This document shows positions 1 through 13,059 of a stretch of DNA of 64,000 bases, piece by piece (position 1 is the stretch's first letter; the number at the start of each line of letters is the position of its first letter). The translations under genes and the position numbers were made by a program. This DNA is from Jackrogersella multiformis (lineage: Eukaryota > Ascomycota > Sordariomycetes > Xylariales > Hypoxylaceae): NCBI GenBank assembly GCA_902806575.1, contig CADCXD010000011.1:2790001-2854000 (forward strand), in the 5' to 3' direction. A model generated the notes under the pieces. It saw only the letters and a program-made list of their open reading frames with translations. It made no database searches and was not told where the DNA came from.

Positions 1-1176
1 AGATGACAACAGAGCTAGAGTAGTGGTAAGGCTGACACTTGATGCTAATTAGAGGGAGGTGCGGATTCGTCTCGAATGAGGAAATGAGTTCACTCGGCTC
101 TATCAACGAAGTGACTCCAGGGAAATTCTGGTCGAAAAATGCCGGCAGTTTAGACGAGTCAGCTTCCAGGTTGGCAAACTCAGCCCCTGACAAGAAGAGA
201 GTGCATGTGAAAGAACCATCCTATGCTCTGTCAGCATTGTCGCTGGTCAGCTTGATAGCTTAACATACCTCGCTAGGTATCGCTATGAACATGAATTGCT
301 TCCCCGGCCAAATATGAAGATGATTGGGAGATATCCGGAATTTGGATTTCTGATCGTTTAACTCGGCTCCTTCTTTTGGATCGATCTGAAACTCGCACCA
401 CAGGGTATCGACATACTCCTGTTGGTAATTCATTCTCATGAATTTCATCAGATGATATCGGACGGCCGAATGAGCGCCGTCAGCACCCATCATGAAATCA
501 AACGAGATTTCAATCTCTTCTGGTCGATCTGATGAAGAGTCCTGGCCATGGACCTCAAACCAGGCCCTACGTCGTTTGAAATCTGCGCCGGTAAGTTTAT
601 AATTGAAGAAAAACTTGACATTAGGCATTGCGCCGAGAATATCTAGTAGTCGTCTGTTGAGGCCGGCTCTATCGACGGCGAAGATCGTCTATGCTATCGA
701 GTTAACGAGTTACAATCTTCAAGTTAGTAGGCGATGGGTAAGTGCATACTCTTCCATGGATATCATAATCCTGAGGTTCTTCATACAGCTCGCCAGATGG
801 ACGCTTGCCATGGATCATTCTTCCTCGCATAGGAATGGTTGCTGAGACTACATGATCGAGAAGGTCTTGCTGGTCGGCATGTCGCATAGCATTGATGCCT
901 CTTTCGGAAAGAGCTAGGTTAATAGACTTGGTGAAATTCAGTGGCGTCGTTGAAGGATCCCGTAGATCTGCACTGTATTAGTTTTGGGTCATATACAGAT
1001 AATTGCCCTCTTCGCTAGGGTTACATGGCTTGGGCCTAAGAAGTTCGCCTAGAGAGTTGTAACATACCGCCTCGAAGCTCATAGATCTCGACATCGTGAC
1101 CTCTCTTAGCCGCATATAGCGCGGCAAGCGATCCGACAGGGCCGGCGCCGACTACTACATATTTCTGATTAGGCAT
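1..1176 (-). CDS. BNA4: Kynurenine 3-monooxygenase, 5' part only (gene runs off the left edge)
   Basis: FAD-dependent hydroxylase that converts L-kynurenine to 3-hydroxykynurenine in the kynurenine route from tryptophan to NAD; family members sit on the outer mitochondrial membrane. Exons on the minus strand are 1176-1068, 967-750, 688-269 and 220-1, and phases agree at each junction. The N-terminus has the dinucleotide-binding motif VVVGAGPVGSLAA. Then come the family signatures SINLALSERG, VDRAGLNRRLLDILG, GADGAHSAVR and LHIWPGKQFMFIAIP, and SFTCTLFLSGAEF in exon 4. The second FAD-binding GD motif and the C-terminal membrane helix lie outside the window. The ATG at 1176 directly precedes the FAD motif. 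It is divergent from the methionine aminopeptidase gene about 710 bp away. The match to the family is close; the intron ends are inferred. Confidence 0.9.
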
Positions 1177-1886
1177 TTCTAGATGCGACGAGAGGAAATA
1201 TATCGTCGAAATGATTAACGTTGAAGTTTAAGTCAAGACATCTCTCTAGTCACATCGAATTGAAATGTGTTTATATGTATGACTACCTAGGTAATGACTA
1301 ATGAATGTATGACCAATGAAGTTGAGTTGAAATTTATAAGTTCTCATATTGAGTTCTAATATCATACGTCCCGGGTAGAAGCGGTCTATTGTAGAAATCG
1401 GCCTCTTTTTGATGCTTAATCCTTTTTATTTGATATCTTTTATCTCTTTACCTACCTAGGTACCTATGTAGGTAGGTGTTTCACATCATTATTTCCGTAT
1501 ATGCAGTAGGAAAGGGCAGTCAAGACTGGACCCCTCGGTGGACCTACCTGAGGATCGCAGTTTTATGTGGGGCATTGCACCGGCAGGTAGTACCTTGGAA
1601 GGATTTGCGTCTTGCGCCTTTCTTTTGACCAACAACCTTGGAAATTTATATACTATGTACATAACCTAAGATATTACAATTCTAGTGTACAAACATCCTG
1701 ATCCAACAACTCCACCAGAATATCAGGACCGTACTAATCTAGAATGGGCGCATATTTTTGACGCCATTCTTTTGCTTTCCCTCTATTCTCTTTCAGTAGC
1801 GCAATCAACATCATCTCTTTATTTACTTGGGTTAGGTAGTGTAGTTACGAGTTCTCTTGCGATCGAACCCCTCCACCATCGTCACC
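1177..1886. promoter_or_regulatory. Divergent intergenic region between BNA4 and MAP1
   Basis: About 710 bp separate two divergently transcribed genes, so both promoters must lie here. No clear TATA box or named factor site could be assigned. The stretch contains one of the recurrent TACCTAGGTA-type palindromes (about 1449-1477). A CT-rich run precedes the MAP1 start. Confidence 0.4.
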
Positions 1887-3326
1887 ATGGCCCCCGAACC
1901 ATCGGCCAAGAAGAAGTGTCTTGGAGCAGACTGTGAAAACGATGCCTCCGCCCTACAATGTCCTACCTGTCTGAAGATCGGCATCAAGGATAGCAACTTC
2001 TGTTCTCAAGATTGCTTCAAGAAGAATTGGGTCCGTACGCTTCAGCCATATTCCCGATCCCATATCCTACTACTTGTACTCTATGCTAACTCGCATGCTT
2101 TCTTGCTCTGCTCTCTAGAATACACACAAAGTATTACACAAGGTCGCTCAAGGCAAGACCGCGAACGGTATTCTTGATCGTATTAGAACTCCAAAGGTCG
2201 TCTCTAAACCTGATCCAGCAACCGGAGTCTTCAACCCATTCCCTTCTTTCGCATATACCGGTCCGCTACGCCCCGTTTACCCCTTATCCGACAGACGCCC
2301 AGTCCCGAAATCAATACCTCATCCCGACTATGCCGAGACCGGTTTCCCTAAAAGCGAACGATTTATCAACAGGAACAAGTTCGACATACTTGATGCAAAG
2401 GGCCAGGAGGCTATGCGGAAAGTGTGTAGGCTAGGCCGAGAAGTTTTAGATATCATCGCAGTTGAAGTCAGACCTGGCGTGACGACCGATTACCTTGATG
2501 AAATCTGCCACAAAGCTTCCATAGAACGACAAGTGAGTCGATCACCTTCTTCCAGCAAGCGGAGTCATCATAGTGACTGACTTGTCGCAGTGTTACCCTT
2601 CGCCCCTGAACTACAACAACTTTCCTAAATCTTTCTGCACGTCGGTAAATGAAGTTATCTGCCACGGTATCCCAGACCAGCGGGTATTGTTAGATGGTGA
2701 TATCATTAACCTAGACGTTTCGGTATACCACGAAGGCTATCATGCAGATCTGAACGAGACGTATTACGTTGGCGACAAGGCTAAGGCGGACCCCGATTCG
2801 GTCAGGGTGGTCGAGGCGGCCAGAGAGTGCCTAGACGAGGCAGCTAAGCTTATTAAACCGGGAGCATTGATACGAGAGTTCGGCAACGCTATTGAAAAGC
2901 ATGCCAAATCAAAGAACTGTAGCGTCATCAGGACGTACTGCGGTCACGGAGTCAACAGTTTATTCCACTGTCCGCCCAATGTGCCCCATTACGGGAAGAA
3001 CAAGGCTGTGGGAGAATGCAAACCTGGCATGACCTTCACCATCGAGCCCATGATCGCACTAGGCAAATACCGAGATATTACCTGGCCCGATAACTGGACT
3101 AGCACTACGATCGACGGTAAAAGAACTGCCCAGTTTGGTGAGTTAGTCCAGCACCCTTTTCATTTTTGCGCCGTTTGAAGACATCTACTGACTTGTTGTT
3201 AATGTAGAGCACACCTACCTAGTAACCGAAACCGGAGTGGAGGTATTGACAGCACGGACAGAGAGCTCACCTGGAGGACCTATACCGATGCCTATTGTTG
3301 AGAATGAAACGAATGGTAGTGGATAA
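1887..3326 (+). CDS. MAP1: Methionine aminopeptidase 1 (zinc-finger type)
   Basis: Removes the initiator methionine from nascent proteins at the ribosome (M24 metallopeptidase). Exons 1887-2030, 2119-2532, 2591-3137 and 3208-3326 join in phase to 407 residues, the usual length. The start has CACC just before the ATG. Residues about 11-46 form the N-terminal paired zinc finger (CLGADC, CPTC, then CSQDC), which serves ribosome association in this family. The catalytic domain keeps the metal ligands: D in LDVSVY, D in HADLNET, H in YCGHGVNSLFH, E in FTIEPMI and E in LVTETGVEVLT, plus the conserved H of EVICHGIPD. Housekeeping gene, divergent from BNA4. Confidence 0.95.
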
Positions 3327-4523
3327 TAGCCTCACGGATTTTGACCCCATAAGCGATGCATCCTGTCGGATACAGGTTCTAAGCGCAGCATAGTAGCGAA
3401 CAGACGAAGCATGATAGGTTGTAGGTACTAGATGGATAAGTCTATGAACTTTCTTTGTTCATTTGAGGAATCCTCATCCATCTATCGTTATTCGGTGAAT
3501 ATGGATAGTTACGATGGATCATCATAGTTGATATGAATCCCCCCTTTTTTTACTTGGGAACCAACCCAACCACCCTAACCCTGACGGAGCAAGCCCTGCC
3601 TAAGTACCTAGCTCTTTATAATTGCCTAAGTAGGTACCTACCTGGGTATCTACCTATCTAGGTAGGTAAGTAGGCACCGTATCAGCCGAAGTCAACGGTT
3701 TTCTGTCTTTTGTAGGTCCCTGCCCCTCCATATTTTAAGTTCTTATGTGGGGGAAGGCCGTTCAATAAAAACCTTAGAACCTTAGAGTATTTAAGTACAT
3801 CATGATAGGTACATTTAGCCACCTACTTCTAGGTACCTGCCTAGGTACCTAATCATAGTGGATCTTAGCTAAAAGCTTCACCAGAGCTTCGCTTCTTTTA
3901 GCAGTCGAGGCCCGATCTCATTCTCCCAAAAAGAACCTTGAAAGTCAAGCTTTTTTTTTTTTAAATCCTCCTTTGCGCGAGCCGCTTTCATCATTCGCCC
4001 ACACACAAATTCACCACTCCCGAATTTTCCATAAACAACCGACAAATAGGTGTCTATCTCTTCTCCAGCTTAATTAATCGCGGGGACTCTGACATCCGTC
4101 TCTTCTATATCCCGACGACACGTATGTACTCTTTCTGTCAGCTTGCGTCTGTGTCTGCGTCTTCGCTGTGATTCTACAGATACACTACTATCATTGGCTT
4201 TACCTACAAGGTAGAGACTAGAGAATATCACCTCCCAAGCGCAAAACGTCGGCTTCCACGCTAGACAATCCTGCAGCCTTATCTCCGCATTCCTGTAATC
4301 TCGCCCATCTCGTCCATCTCGTTCTATTGTTTCGATCCAACTTCCTCGACGTACGCTCAACGTAATTTAGCCATTCACTATTCGGAAGATTTGCCTGCAG
4401 CTCGTTCCCAATTAAAGAAAGAACCTAACGGTCATATTGACCTCTCGACCCATCGCCCATCGCCTCGTATCACCTTACATCAACACATACCTCTTCTAGT
4501 CTCCCGAAATCACAGCTACCAAG
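3327..4523. other. Gene-less interval between MAP1 and ERV14
   Basis: It holds the 3' flank of MAP1 and the leader/promoter of ERV14. Two clusters of TACCTAGGTA-type palindromes lie at about 3627-3675 and 3829-3851. A short CCCTAACCCT match occurs near 3572. A pyrimidine-rich stretch at about 4060-4350 probably belongs to the ERV14 5' leader. No convincing coding sequence was seen. Confidence 0.5.
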
Positions 4524-5217
4524 ATGTCGGGCGAGGCGTGGTTATACCTCTTCGCCGTGCTAATAAATGCCGTCAACCTGTTCCTCCAAGTATTCTTCAC
4601 GATTATGTACAGCGATTTAGAATGGTATGTGAGAGAGACTCCAGATGGAGATGTGTTATGATTTCGCCTGTCAAAGCTATGCTCTGCAAAGGCACCTATA
4701 CCTATGATCTACGTCATTGTTTCTATCGCCTACCTAAGGTATTCTTACGAGATGTTTCGGCTAACATTTGTCTATTTAGTGACTACATTAACCCTATCGA
4801 CCTCTGCAACCGTCTCAACACCTACATCATTCCCGAAGCCGCCGTACATGGATTCCTAACTTTCCTATTCCTAATCAACGGGTACTGGATGGCGCTGGTC
4901 TTGAACCTGCCGCTACTTGCCTGGAACATCAAGAAGTATGTTGCGCCGAAGCTCTTTTCCATCTCGCAAATTACACGGGGGATTACTAACTTGACGCATA
5001 GGATCGTCGACAACACTCACCTACTAGACGCGACTGAGATTTTCAGGAAGCTCAATGTGCATAAGAAGGTACAGATTTTTGGGAGATGGTATTCAAATGT
5101 TTTATTCTAATTCAAGTGTCACAGGAATCTTTCTTCAAGTTAGGCTTCCATTTAGTCATGTTCTTCTTCTATCTGTACAGCATGATCGTCGCCTTAATCA
5201 AGGACGAGACGAAATAA
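4524..5217 (+). CDS. ERV14: Erv14/cornichon-family ER cargo receptor
   Basis: Small membrane protein of COPII vesicles that selects transmembrane cargo for export from the ER. Exons 4524-4624, 4780-4935, 5002-5068 and 5125-5217 join in phase to 138 residues, the same length as yeast Erv14. The first hydrophobic segment follows MSGEAWLYLFAV; then come the family signatures SDLECDYINPIDLCNRLN and a C-terminal helix ending IVALIKDETK. Three hydrophobic segments are visible, as expected. The residues around IFRKLNVHKKESFFKLGFH lie between the second and third segments. The ATG was chosen because the conserved N-terminus begins there. Confidence 0.95.
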
Positions 5218-6375
5218 GCCGTCACGGGTCAGGATAAGCATAACGTTACATATGACAATATGGGGCTGCTCTGACAGAATATCTTTTACGAGCCATGATC
5301 CACGATTACTCAAATTCACCGGGTGCCTAGGTGGGGGTGACGTTCAATTTAGACAACCTTGGGCCGAGTCTTTATGCTGCAAATTTGTTTGGACAAGGAT
5401 GAGGGAGGGAGTGAACGAGTTGACGAAGTTGGGGAGGGACATGTCCAGATTGAGGACAAGGTGTTCCCTGGGTCTCCATCGAAGTTGCGCAATTCTGTTA
5501 AGGATGAGAATGGGAGCAAGGAAAGGGAGCACTTTCAGAGCAGCTCAAGCACAAGGAGTTCACGACATGTGCACTTTTTTCCGACTACCAATTTTCATAC
5601 CGAGGTAGATAATGAAATCATAAATAATACCCTGATAATTCACATCAACTAAATCATAACATCTAATTTCTGAAAACTCGGTAGTTCTTCTAAGCTACCT
5701 AGACATATACGATACCATCTATGCCGTGAATGTGCTACCTACCTAGGTATAGGTACTAGGTTTGGTACATATCGGTTGAGTAAGAAGCTATTTTATGTGC
5801 ATTTCATATTTATTTAAATAGTATAGGTGATTTTTTATCAACTTTACTTAACCTTATTGTATTATGTATTTATTAGGACAAGAGTTTTCCTGAAAATGAT
5901 AATGTCCCGGGTCCGGGTGGCGGTTAAAATCGGGACCGGGTTATCACGACTATAAAGGTGGGTGAGAATCAGTAAACTATAAGAGCTTATTATAAATGAA
6001 GCATCATAAAACTGGAATGAAAAGATAGATACCTCCTAGGTATATATTTAGCTTAATTGAATAAAACTAAAAATATAAGCTAATGTTTTATGATGTAAAG
6101 CAGGCAACGGCATTCTAGGTAAGGTTGTGGTAAAAAATGAATAGGTACGTAGGTACCTACCTAGGTACAGGTAGGTAGACACTTGTAGCTCATTTTAAGC
6201 TTAAAGCTACATAAATTATGGGGCTCTAATATTTGTCCAACAATCTGTGGATCCAAAATTTCTACATTCTACAAATCCTAAACACGTCAACTTCCAAGCT
6301 TCCGCTTCCAAACACCAGAGCACATCTTACCTACCTTGGGTATTGGGTAGGTATTAACCACGATACAATTACAAG
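5218..6375. other. Gene-less, AT-rich interval between ERV14 and PRP17
   Basis: The first 430 bp stay open in several frames but show no recognisable protein, and I take them as the ERV14 3' flank. From about 5650 the sequence is AT-rich, with palindromic TACCTAGGTA clusters at about 5735-5760 and 6143-6179. The last 150 bp before 6376 would contain the PRP17 promoter. Confidence 0.5.
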
Positions 6376-7974
6376 ATGGAGGAGTTCGGAGAGTACCCGC
6401 CAGATATGGCACCTCAAGATGCACTCATCATACGCGAACATGCCGAGCCTGATCATGCCGTCGTGCCCTATACTGGTGAGGATCTTGCGCGACCGAGACT
6501 CGGTCCTCTCAACCCATACAAGGACGAAACGAACGCCTTGAAACGTAAGAACGTTCTCACCGGCCATGCTGAGGAGACTTTCGTTAGCGAACACACATTC
6601 CGCAGCAAGCATCGCGCAATTGAACGCAAGGGCGGTCCCGAACGAGAATATCAGTCCGGTACCATAGTCAAGGAAGAGGCTGCCAAATTAAGAGCTTCGA
6701 GGCAGAAGAAGGGCGATGCCACTATTGCCGACGGTGACGGAGCATACGTTGGGCCTTGGGCCAAATACAGGAAGGATGAATACGAAGAAGTAGCAGAAGA
6801 TGAAGAGCTAGCGAGTGACGAAGAGGTCGAATACGTCTACGAGGACGAGGACGAAGACAACGTCGTGGCAAGCGGTACTGTCATCTCCGCACCCACCGGT
6901 GCTATAGCTAGGAGGAAGGAAGTAGAGAAATTAGGCGACGAGCAGACCAAATTCCATGGCGAGCAGGAGTACGATTACCAAGGAAGGACATATATGCATG
7001 TGCCCCAAGACCTGGATATCGACCTGCGCAAAGACACCAGCAGCATCACGAATTATATCCCCAAGAAGCTGGTACATACATGGAGGAACCACGACAACAA
7101 AGCTGTCACGGCTCTTCGGTTCTTCCCAAACTCGGGGCATCTATTGCTATCATCTGGCGCGGATACAACGGTCAAGATCTGGGATGTATACCACCAAAAG
7201 GAACTACTTCGAAGCTACTTGGGACACTCCAAGGCCGTATCAGATATATGCTTCAACAATGATGGTACACAGTTCCTCTCTGCGTCATATGATCGCCAGA
7301 TGAAACTATGGGATACGGAAACAGGCACATGTGTCAACAAGTTCACTACGGGCAAGACGCCACACGTCATCAAGTTCAACCCATCCCCTGAGCACTCGCA
7401 TGAATTCCTCGCCGGTATGTCGGACAAGAAAATCGTTCAGTTCGACACCCGGACAAGAGAACTCGTCCAAGAATACGACCATCATCTTAACGCCATCAAT
7501 ACTATTACCTTCGTGGACCAGAACCGACGGTTCATGACCACGTCCGACGATAAGTCACTACGCGCCTGGGACTACAATATCCCGGTTCCCATCAAGTATA
7601 TCGCGGAACCATACATGTACCCGATGACACGTGCGTGCCTTCACCCATCGGGCAAGTACGTGGCGTACCAGTCATCCGACAACCAGATCGTCGTTTACGG
7701 CGCCAACGACAAGTTCCGGCAGAACCGCAAGAAGAGCTACAGGGGCCACAACAACGCGGGCACCGCCATCGACGTCGCGTGCAGCCCTGACGGCCAGTTC
7801 CTCGCGAGCGGTGACAGCGGCGGCTTTGTCTGTTTTTGGGACTGGAAGACCTGCAAAATGTACCACAAGCTGCATGCCGGCGATCAGGCTATTACTAGCG
7901 TGCAGTGGCATCCCCAGGAGACGAGCAAGGTCGTTGCGGCAGGTATGGATGGTATTATCAGATACTGGGATTAA
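6376..7974 (+). CDS. PRP17: Pre-mRNA-processing factor 17 (WD40 splicing factor)
   Basis: Second-step splicing factor (yeast Prp17/Cdc40, human CDC40), a component of the spliceosomal C* complex. It is a single intronless exon of 532 residues. The N-terminal half has the family motif LGPLNPYKDE, a basic stretch and an acidic run (EEVAEDEELASDEEVEYVYEDEDEDN region, about residues 137-162). The C-terminal half, from about residue 235, is a seven-bladed WD40 propeller with repeats ending in IWD, LWD, AWD, FWD and finally RYWD at the C-terminus. The segments HNNAGTAIDVACSPDGQFLA and QWHPQETSKVVAAG are typical of Prp17. Start and stop are clear. Confidence 0.93.
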   Translation: MEEFGEYPPDMAPQDALIIREHAEPDHAVVPYTGEDLARPRLGPLNPYKDETNALKRKNVLTGHAEETFVSEHTFRSKHRAIERKGGPEREYQSGTIVKEEAAKLRASRQKKGDATIADGDGAYVGPWAKYRKDEYEEVAEDEELASDEEVEYVYEDEDEDNVVASGTVISAPTGAIARRKEVEKLGDEQTKFHGEQEYDYQGRTYMHVPQDLDIDLRKDTSSITNYIPKKLVHTWRNHDNKAVTALRFFPNSGHLLLSSGADTTVKIWDVYHQKELLRSYLGHSKAVSDICFNNDGTQFLSASYDRQMKLWDTETGTCVNKFTTGKTPHVIKFNPSPEHSHEFLAGMSDKKIVQFDTRTRELVQEYDHHLNAINTITFVDQNRRFMTTSDDKSLRAWDYNIPVPIKYIAEPYMYPMTRACLHPSGKYVAYQSSDNQIVVYGANDKFRQNRKKSYRGHNNAGTAIDVACSPDGQFLASGDSGGFVCFWDWKTCKMYHKLHAGDQAITSVQWHPQETSKVVAAGMDGIIRYWD

Positions 7975-8919
7975 GATAGTTAAACTGGGGGGGTTGATAC
8001 GATATGATGTAGCATAATTGCACGGCGTTTCCGGGTGGGTTTGAGCAAAAGCATCGTCGATACCAGAACATGACTTTTAATGGAAATTTTGTTCCTCGGA
8101 AATAGATATTTACTCGTAGGGTATATCTTTGGCGTACCTCCGTGTTATCATTCAATACAGAACTGCCTATATATTGCTCACACTAAAATATTTGCTAGAA
8201 ATAAGACATTGACCTTAAGGAGATATTTGAAACCAGAATCGATGTAGTTAATGGACAAGTAGTCGTGACCCTTACATATATTATAAGTACCTACTGTAGG
8301 CGCAGTGATGCTAGTATCGTAGTCTACTTAAATGTCATTGGGCGAATATTCCTTAGCTAATCTCATCCTAGTAGGAGGGAATGATGCTGAAAGGATACCC
8401 CCTAATGCTGTTACGTTAGATGCCTTTGTGTTAGAAACTACAAGTTCTGTAGGAATGAGAATTAACAAACTGGATGATGAGCTAATAGATCCCGCATACC
8501 TAAGTCTGACGATCGAGTGATGAAGGGCTGAGCTGGAGCTTCCATAGAACTGCTAATGTGAAGGAACTTAAGGGTATGGCTACAAGTACTTGCGTGTTGC
8601 TGCACATTGGTAGGTACGTATAGTACGTACATGGAAATATCTTCAATGTGCACGTGTACTGTCAATGGAGGGAAGAATTTTAGGGGATCGAATGGAGAGC
8701 AGCCATGGGAAAGTACATAGGTACCTACCAGCCTACGTAGAAGGGTTATATACCAGAGTAAATGGCAAAAGTTTCAAGCCGACCCCCTTAGATGGACGTA
8801 ACCTGGGTGACTAGAGGCCAGAACAAACTCCCATGAAATGGTCATATGGTATTATGGGTTTGGCGGACCCCGTGACATAATACTACGACCATTCAAAGCG
8901 GGTTTTTCGTAGGTCCTGA
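7975..8919. other. Gene-less interval left of the retrotransposon
   Basis: It is the 3' flank of PRP17 and ordinary unique DNA up to the target duplication at 8920. A 62-codon ATG ORF at 8332-8520 shows no family signature and was not called. A short palindromic element (GTACCTAC type) lies near 8718. Confidence 0.45.
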
Positions 8920-8924
8920 GTTCG
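8920..8924. repeat. Target-site duplication, left copy (GTTCG)
   Basis: The five bases GTTCG directly abut the left LTR start. The identical five bases follow the right LTR at 15794-15798. This fixes the element ends independently of the LTR alignment. Confidence 0.88.
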
Positions 8925-9237
8925 TATCATACGGATAGGCTCCACAAAGCAGAGTATGATCAATATATGCATGTAAGTTGGTAAATACGAGATATGTTAA
9001 AACTTATAAAATAAAGCTATTAAATAAGGTTAATTAAAAAATTTAATTAATATATGTAAAATTAAACTAATAAGATTAAAAGGGCGTTAACGGCGTTTAA
9101 AAAAATATTTAAATTATATATATATAAGTTATTACGTTTTATTTCGTAAAAAAAAATAAAAGGTAAAGATTTTAAAATTATAAAAAATTATTATTTAAAT
9201 TTAAACTATAATTTTAAACTTTATTACCCTTATTATA
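8925..9237 (+). repeat. Left (5') LTR, 313 bp
   Basis: It aligns base for base, without gaps as far as I checked, with 15481-15793. Nearly all differences are C/T or G/A. The first 70 or so bases (TATCATACGGATAGG...) keep their G and C, while the remainder is heavily mutated. The ends were probably TGT...ACA originally: TAT at this start fits a G-to-A change, and the right copy still ends in ACA. Confidence 0.92.
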
Positions 9238-12200
9238 AATAATTTTCTTTTATTTTAAAAAGATTTTATTTTAAGAAAACACGTGCTTTTCGAAAGAAAG
9301 TTAATTTTTTTATTAAATTATTTTATTTTAATTATTTATAAATAATTAATTTACTTAAAAAAGTTTTTTATTAAAATATATTATATTAATATTACTTATT
9401 AATTTTATTATTACGTACGTTATTATAATTATAAAGAAAACTTTATATTTTATTATTTTATAAGTATTTAAATTAAGTATTTATATTTTAACTTTATTAT
9501 TTATTAATTTATAAGATTTTAAATTACTTTTATTAAACGACGAATAATTCTTTAAATCCTTAATAATACTTTTTTTATAAAACCTTAAAGTTAAAAGTAA
9601 ATATAAAGAAAATTACCGTTTATAAGAACTTATTAAAATTAAATAACGTTTTAATATACGATTTTTTATTAAAATATTTAAAATAAAAAACATATCGCTT
9701 TAAAACTTTTCTTTTATTCCCGGATTATTTTGATTTAATAACGATAATATTATAATCTTTTATAACCTTTAAAATTATAAAATAATTATATAAAACGCTT
9801 TTAACATTAATAATATCGAAGTTAATTTTAATAATTTTTTAAGCTTTATTAAAAAATATATAATAATTATTATATTATTTAAATATTTATTATTATCGTT
9901 ATAAGTAATTAAATTATTAATAAAGATTAAATTTAAAATTAATATAATATAATTTAAATAATTTATAATATAATAATTTAACTTAATTAAATTAATATAA
10001 TATTAATAAATAAATAAATAACTTATTTTAAATAATAAGTTTAATAAATTAATTTAAACTTTTTATAATAAGTTTAAAATACGATTACTTAATATATATA
10101 AAATAATTAAATTTAATAAAAAGTTATTAATAAGCTTAAAAAAATAATTAATTATTATTAATAAGCTTTTTAAACCTTTTATTAAAATATTAAAAAGTAA
10201 AAAAATCTTTAATAAAAAATAATAAATTAAGTTTATATTAAAAAATCTTAAATTAATAACTTTTTTATAAAAAAATATATAAACTTTACGTATATTAACG
10301 TAAAAATTTACCGTTAATTTAATAATTTAAAGGCTTATATTTAAACCGCTTTTAATAAATTTAATATTTAATTAACTTTTAATAAATTAATTAATATTAA
10401 TTCCGTTTTAAAGAATATTTAAAGACGTGTTATATTAAAAACGTTAATTAAATTAAGTTTTTTTAATTAAAAAGATTTAATATACTTTAAAATATTATTT
10501 ATTAAATACTTTAATTTAAAAATCCGAATAAAGAACTTTCTTTTCTTATAATCCTTTTTATAAATTTAAGTTAAGAAAATAATTAAAAAGGCCCGAGTAT
10601 AATTTAATTTTATTAAAGTTAACCTCTTTATATTTAAAAGTAATAAAAAAAGAATTTTTTTTAAAAAAATTATTAAAATACTTAATAATAACTTAAGTAA
10701 TTTTAATTTTAATAATTAATCTTAAAACTTTAAATTATTTAAAAACCTTTTTAAAGAATTATCTTAAGGTAATTTTACGCTTTTATATAACGATAAAGAT
10801 CTTTTATTTTAAAGTAATAATAACCGATTATTTAAAGCTTTAAAACGATTAATTTATTCCTTTTACGTTATAATTATCGTTAATTTAATATAACTTAATA
10901 AACTTGCTATTTACGATAATAAAAACCTCGTAAAATTTCGGATTTAATAAATAAAAGTTAAGGTATATTTAAAAACGTATACGAAAAGTTTTTTTAAAGA
11001 TTTTTACCGCATTAATTAAATTAAATTATTATTATTTAAAAAAGCATAATTATAATATTAATAACGTAAAAACTAAATCACGCGATTAAAAATCTTTAAT
11101 ATTTAAGTAATATACGTTATTACTTTTTAAAAACGTTTTATAAACCTTTCGAAAAAATATCGCAACTTAAAAAAAATAAATAAGCTTAAATATTAAAAAA
11201 ACGTTACTTAATATTTTATTAAGTTATTAAACCTTAATAAAATAATTTAATAATTTAAAACGACGTTTTAAAATTATATCGTTAAAACCTTTTTTAATAA
11301 AATTATTAAATTAATTTATTTTAAATAAAAAAAACTTTTAAATATAAATAAAAAATTCCTTACCGTTATTTAAAAAGTAAGTTAAATATATAAAAATATA
11401 TTAACTAACCTCGGTATTTCGGGAAAAAAAAGGCTCGTTTCGACTTAAAAGCCTTTAAAATCGAGTTAAATTAACCGTAAAAAGAAAAATTACTTTAATT
11501 TAAGCTAAAATCGATCTTTAAGAAATAATAATAAATTTAAAAACGAAAATAAGTTAAAATTAAATTAAAAAAATAAGGTTTAATTTAATAATAAAAATAC
11601 TTTAAAAAGGATTAATTAAATAAATATAAATTAATAAAAAAAAAGATAAAAAATCTTATTAACGTTATAAACGTAATAATTATTAAACCTTTTTTTATTT
11701 CGTAAAAAAAAACGTTAATAATAAAAACTTATTATTAAATCCGAATAAAGTTTTCTTCGTAAAACGACTTTAAAATAATAATATTTAACTTATACCTTTA
11801 TTATAAAAAAAAGTATAAATAAATATAACTTTATAAAAATTATCTTATTTTTAAATTATAAAAATCGAAAATTTCGATTCGGATTTTTAAAAAGCCTTAA
11901 CGTTACACCTCGTCGGATCTTACGGTTAAATTAAAGTAAAATACGCCGAGTTACGATAATTAAAAAACTAATTAAAAATAAAACGAAAATTATAAAAAAA
12001 CCTTATTTAAAATTAACTTTAAAATATAAACTTATTATTAATATAACGTTATTATATAATAAAAATAAATATTAAATATAAATATTATTAAACTTTAAAA
12101 ACTTAATTTTAATAATATCTCTTTTTAAAGTAAAAAAATAAAAATTATTAATTATTAAAAAATACCATATTTAATTTATATTAACTTTTAATTTAACTTA

Positions 12201-13059
12201 AGTTTTTTTTTTAAAACGTTATTATATTAATTTTTTTATTTTTTATTACTAAGAAAATTACTTTTCTTAAATTAACTTTAAATTAAACGCTTTAAATAAT
12301 AAATATAATATTATTATATTATAATAATAAATAAAAATTTATAAACTCGTAAACTTTTTTTTAAACTTTAAAAAGATTAAGTTTAATTCTTTTTATTATC
12401 GAAAATATTATATTAACTTAACTTTATATAACTTAAAAAAGTTAATTAATATAGCGATAATAAGAAATATTAAAATAAATAAAACGTTAAAAAATATTCT
12501 TAAGGAATTTTATAAATTTATATATATTATAATTAAAAAAATAAAGTAACGTTTTTTAAATTATTAATTTTAAAATTATATTATCGACTTTTAAAAAAGA
12601 AAAATATTTTCTTAAAAACCTTTTTACGTTATAAATAAAAAAGAACTTAATATACTTAAACTATAATTAAATAAAATAATTAATAATAACCGGATTTAAA
12701 AATTAACCTTATCTTATATAATACTTATAATGTTTATTAATAAACCCGAGTTTTAAAACCTTCTTAAGTTAATAATTAATTATTAAAGCTTAAATAATAT
12801 TATTATTTTTATTTATTATTTTATACCTTTAATATTTAAATTATAAGTTTACTTTAAAATTATAAAGTAATTTATAAAGATCGATTTTAAATTAAGATTT
12901 TACTTAATTAAAATTAAAGAAAAAAACGAATAAAAAATAATATTCCGTTATAAATATAACTTTTTTAAATACTTAATAATATTATTTAAATTAATTAACG
13001 CTTTTATAATTTTTTAATTAATAATAAATAACATCTTTTAAGATTTTATCGATTTAAAC

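Noticed and set aside
5252..5652. Overlapping ORFs of 97-118 codons after ERV14.
   Set aside because: Three frames are open over the same bases and none looks like a protein; probably 3' flank.
8332..8520. 62-codon ATG ORF on the plus strand.
   Set aside because: Short, no signature, no splice context, in AT-rich flank of a transposon; could be chance.
8899..8924. tRNA-like T-arm: pre-insertion site would read GGTCCTGAGTTCG joined to AGCCCG, with a B-box-like GTTCGAGCC.
   Set aside because: The T-stem does not pair, and no acceptor stem, anticodon arm or A box could be found on either side.
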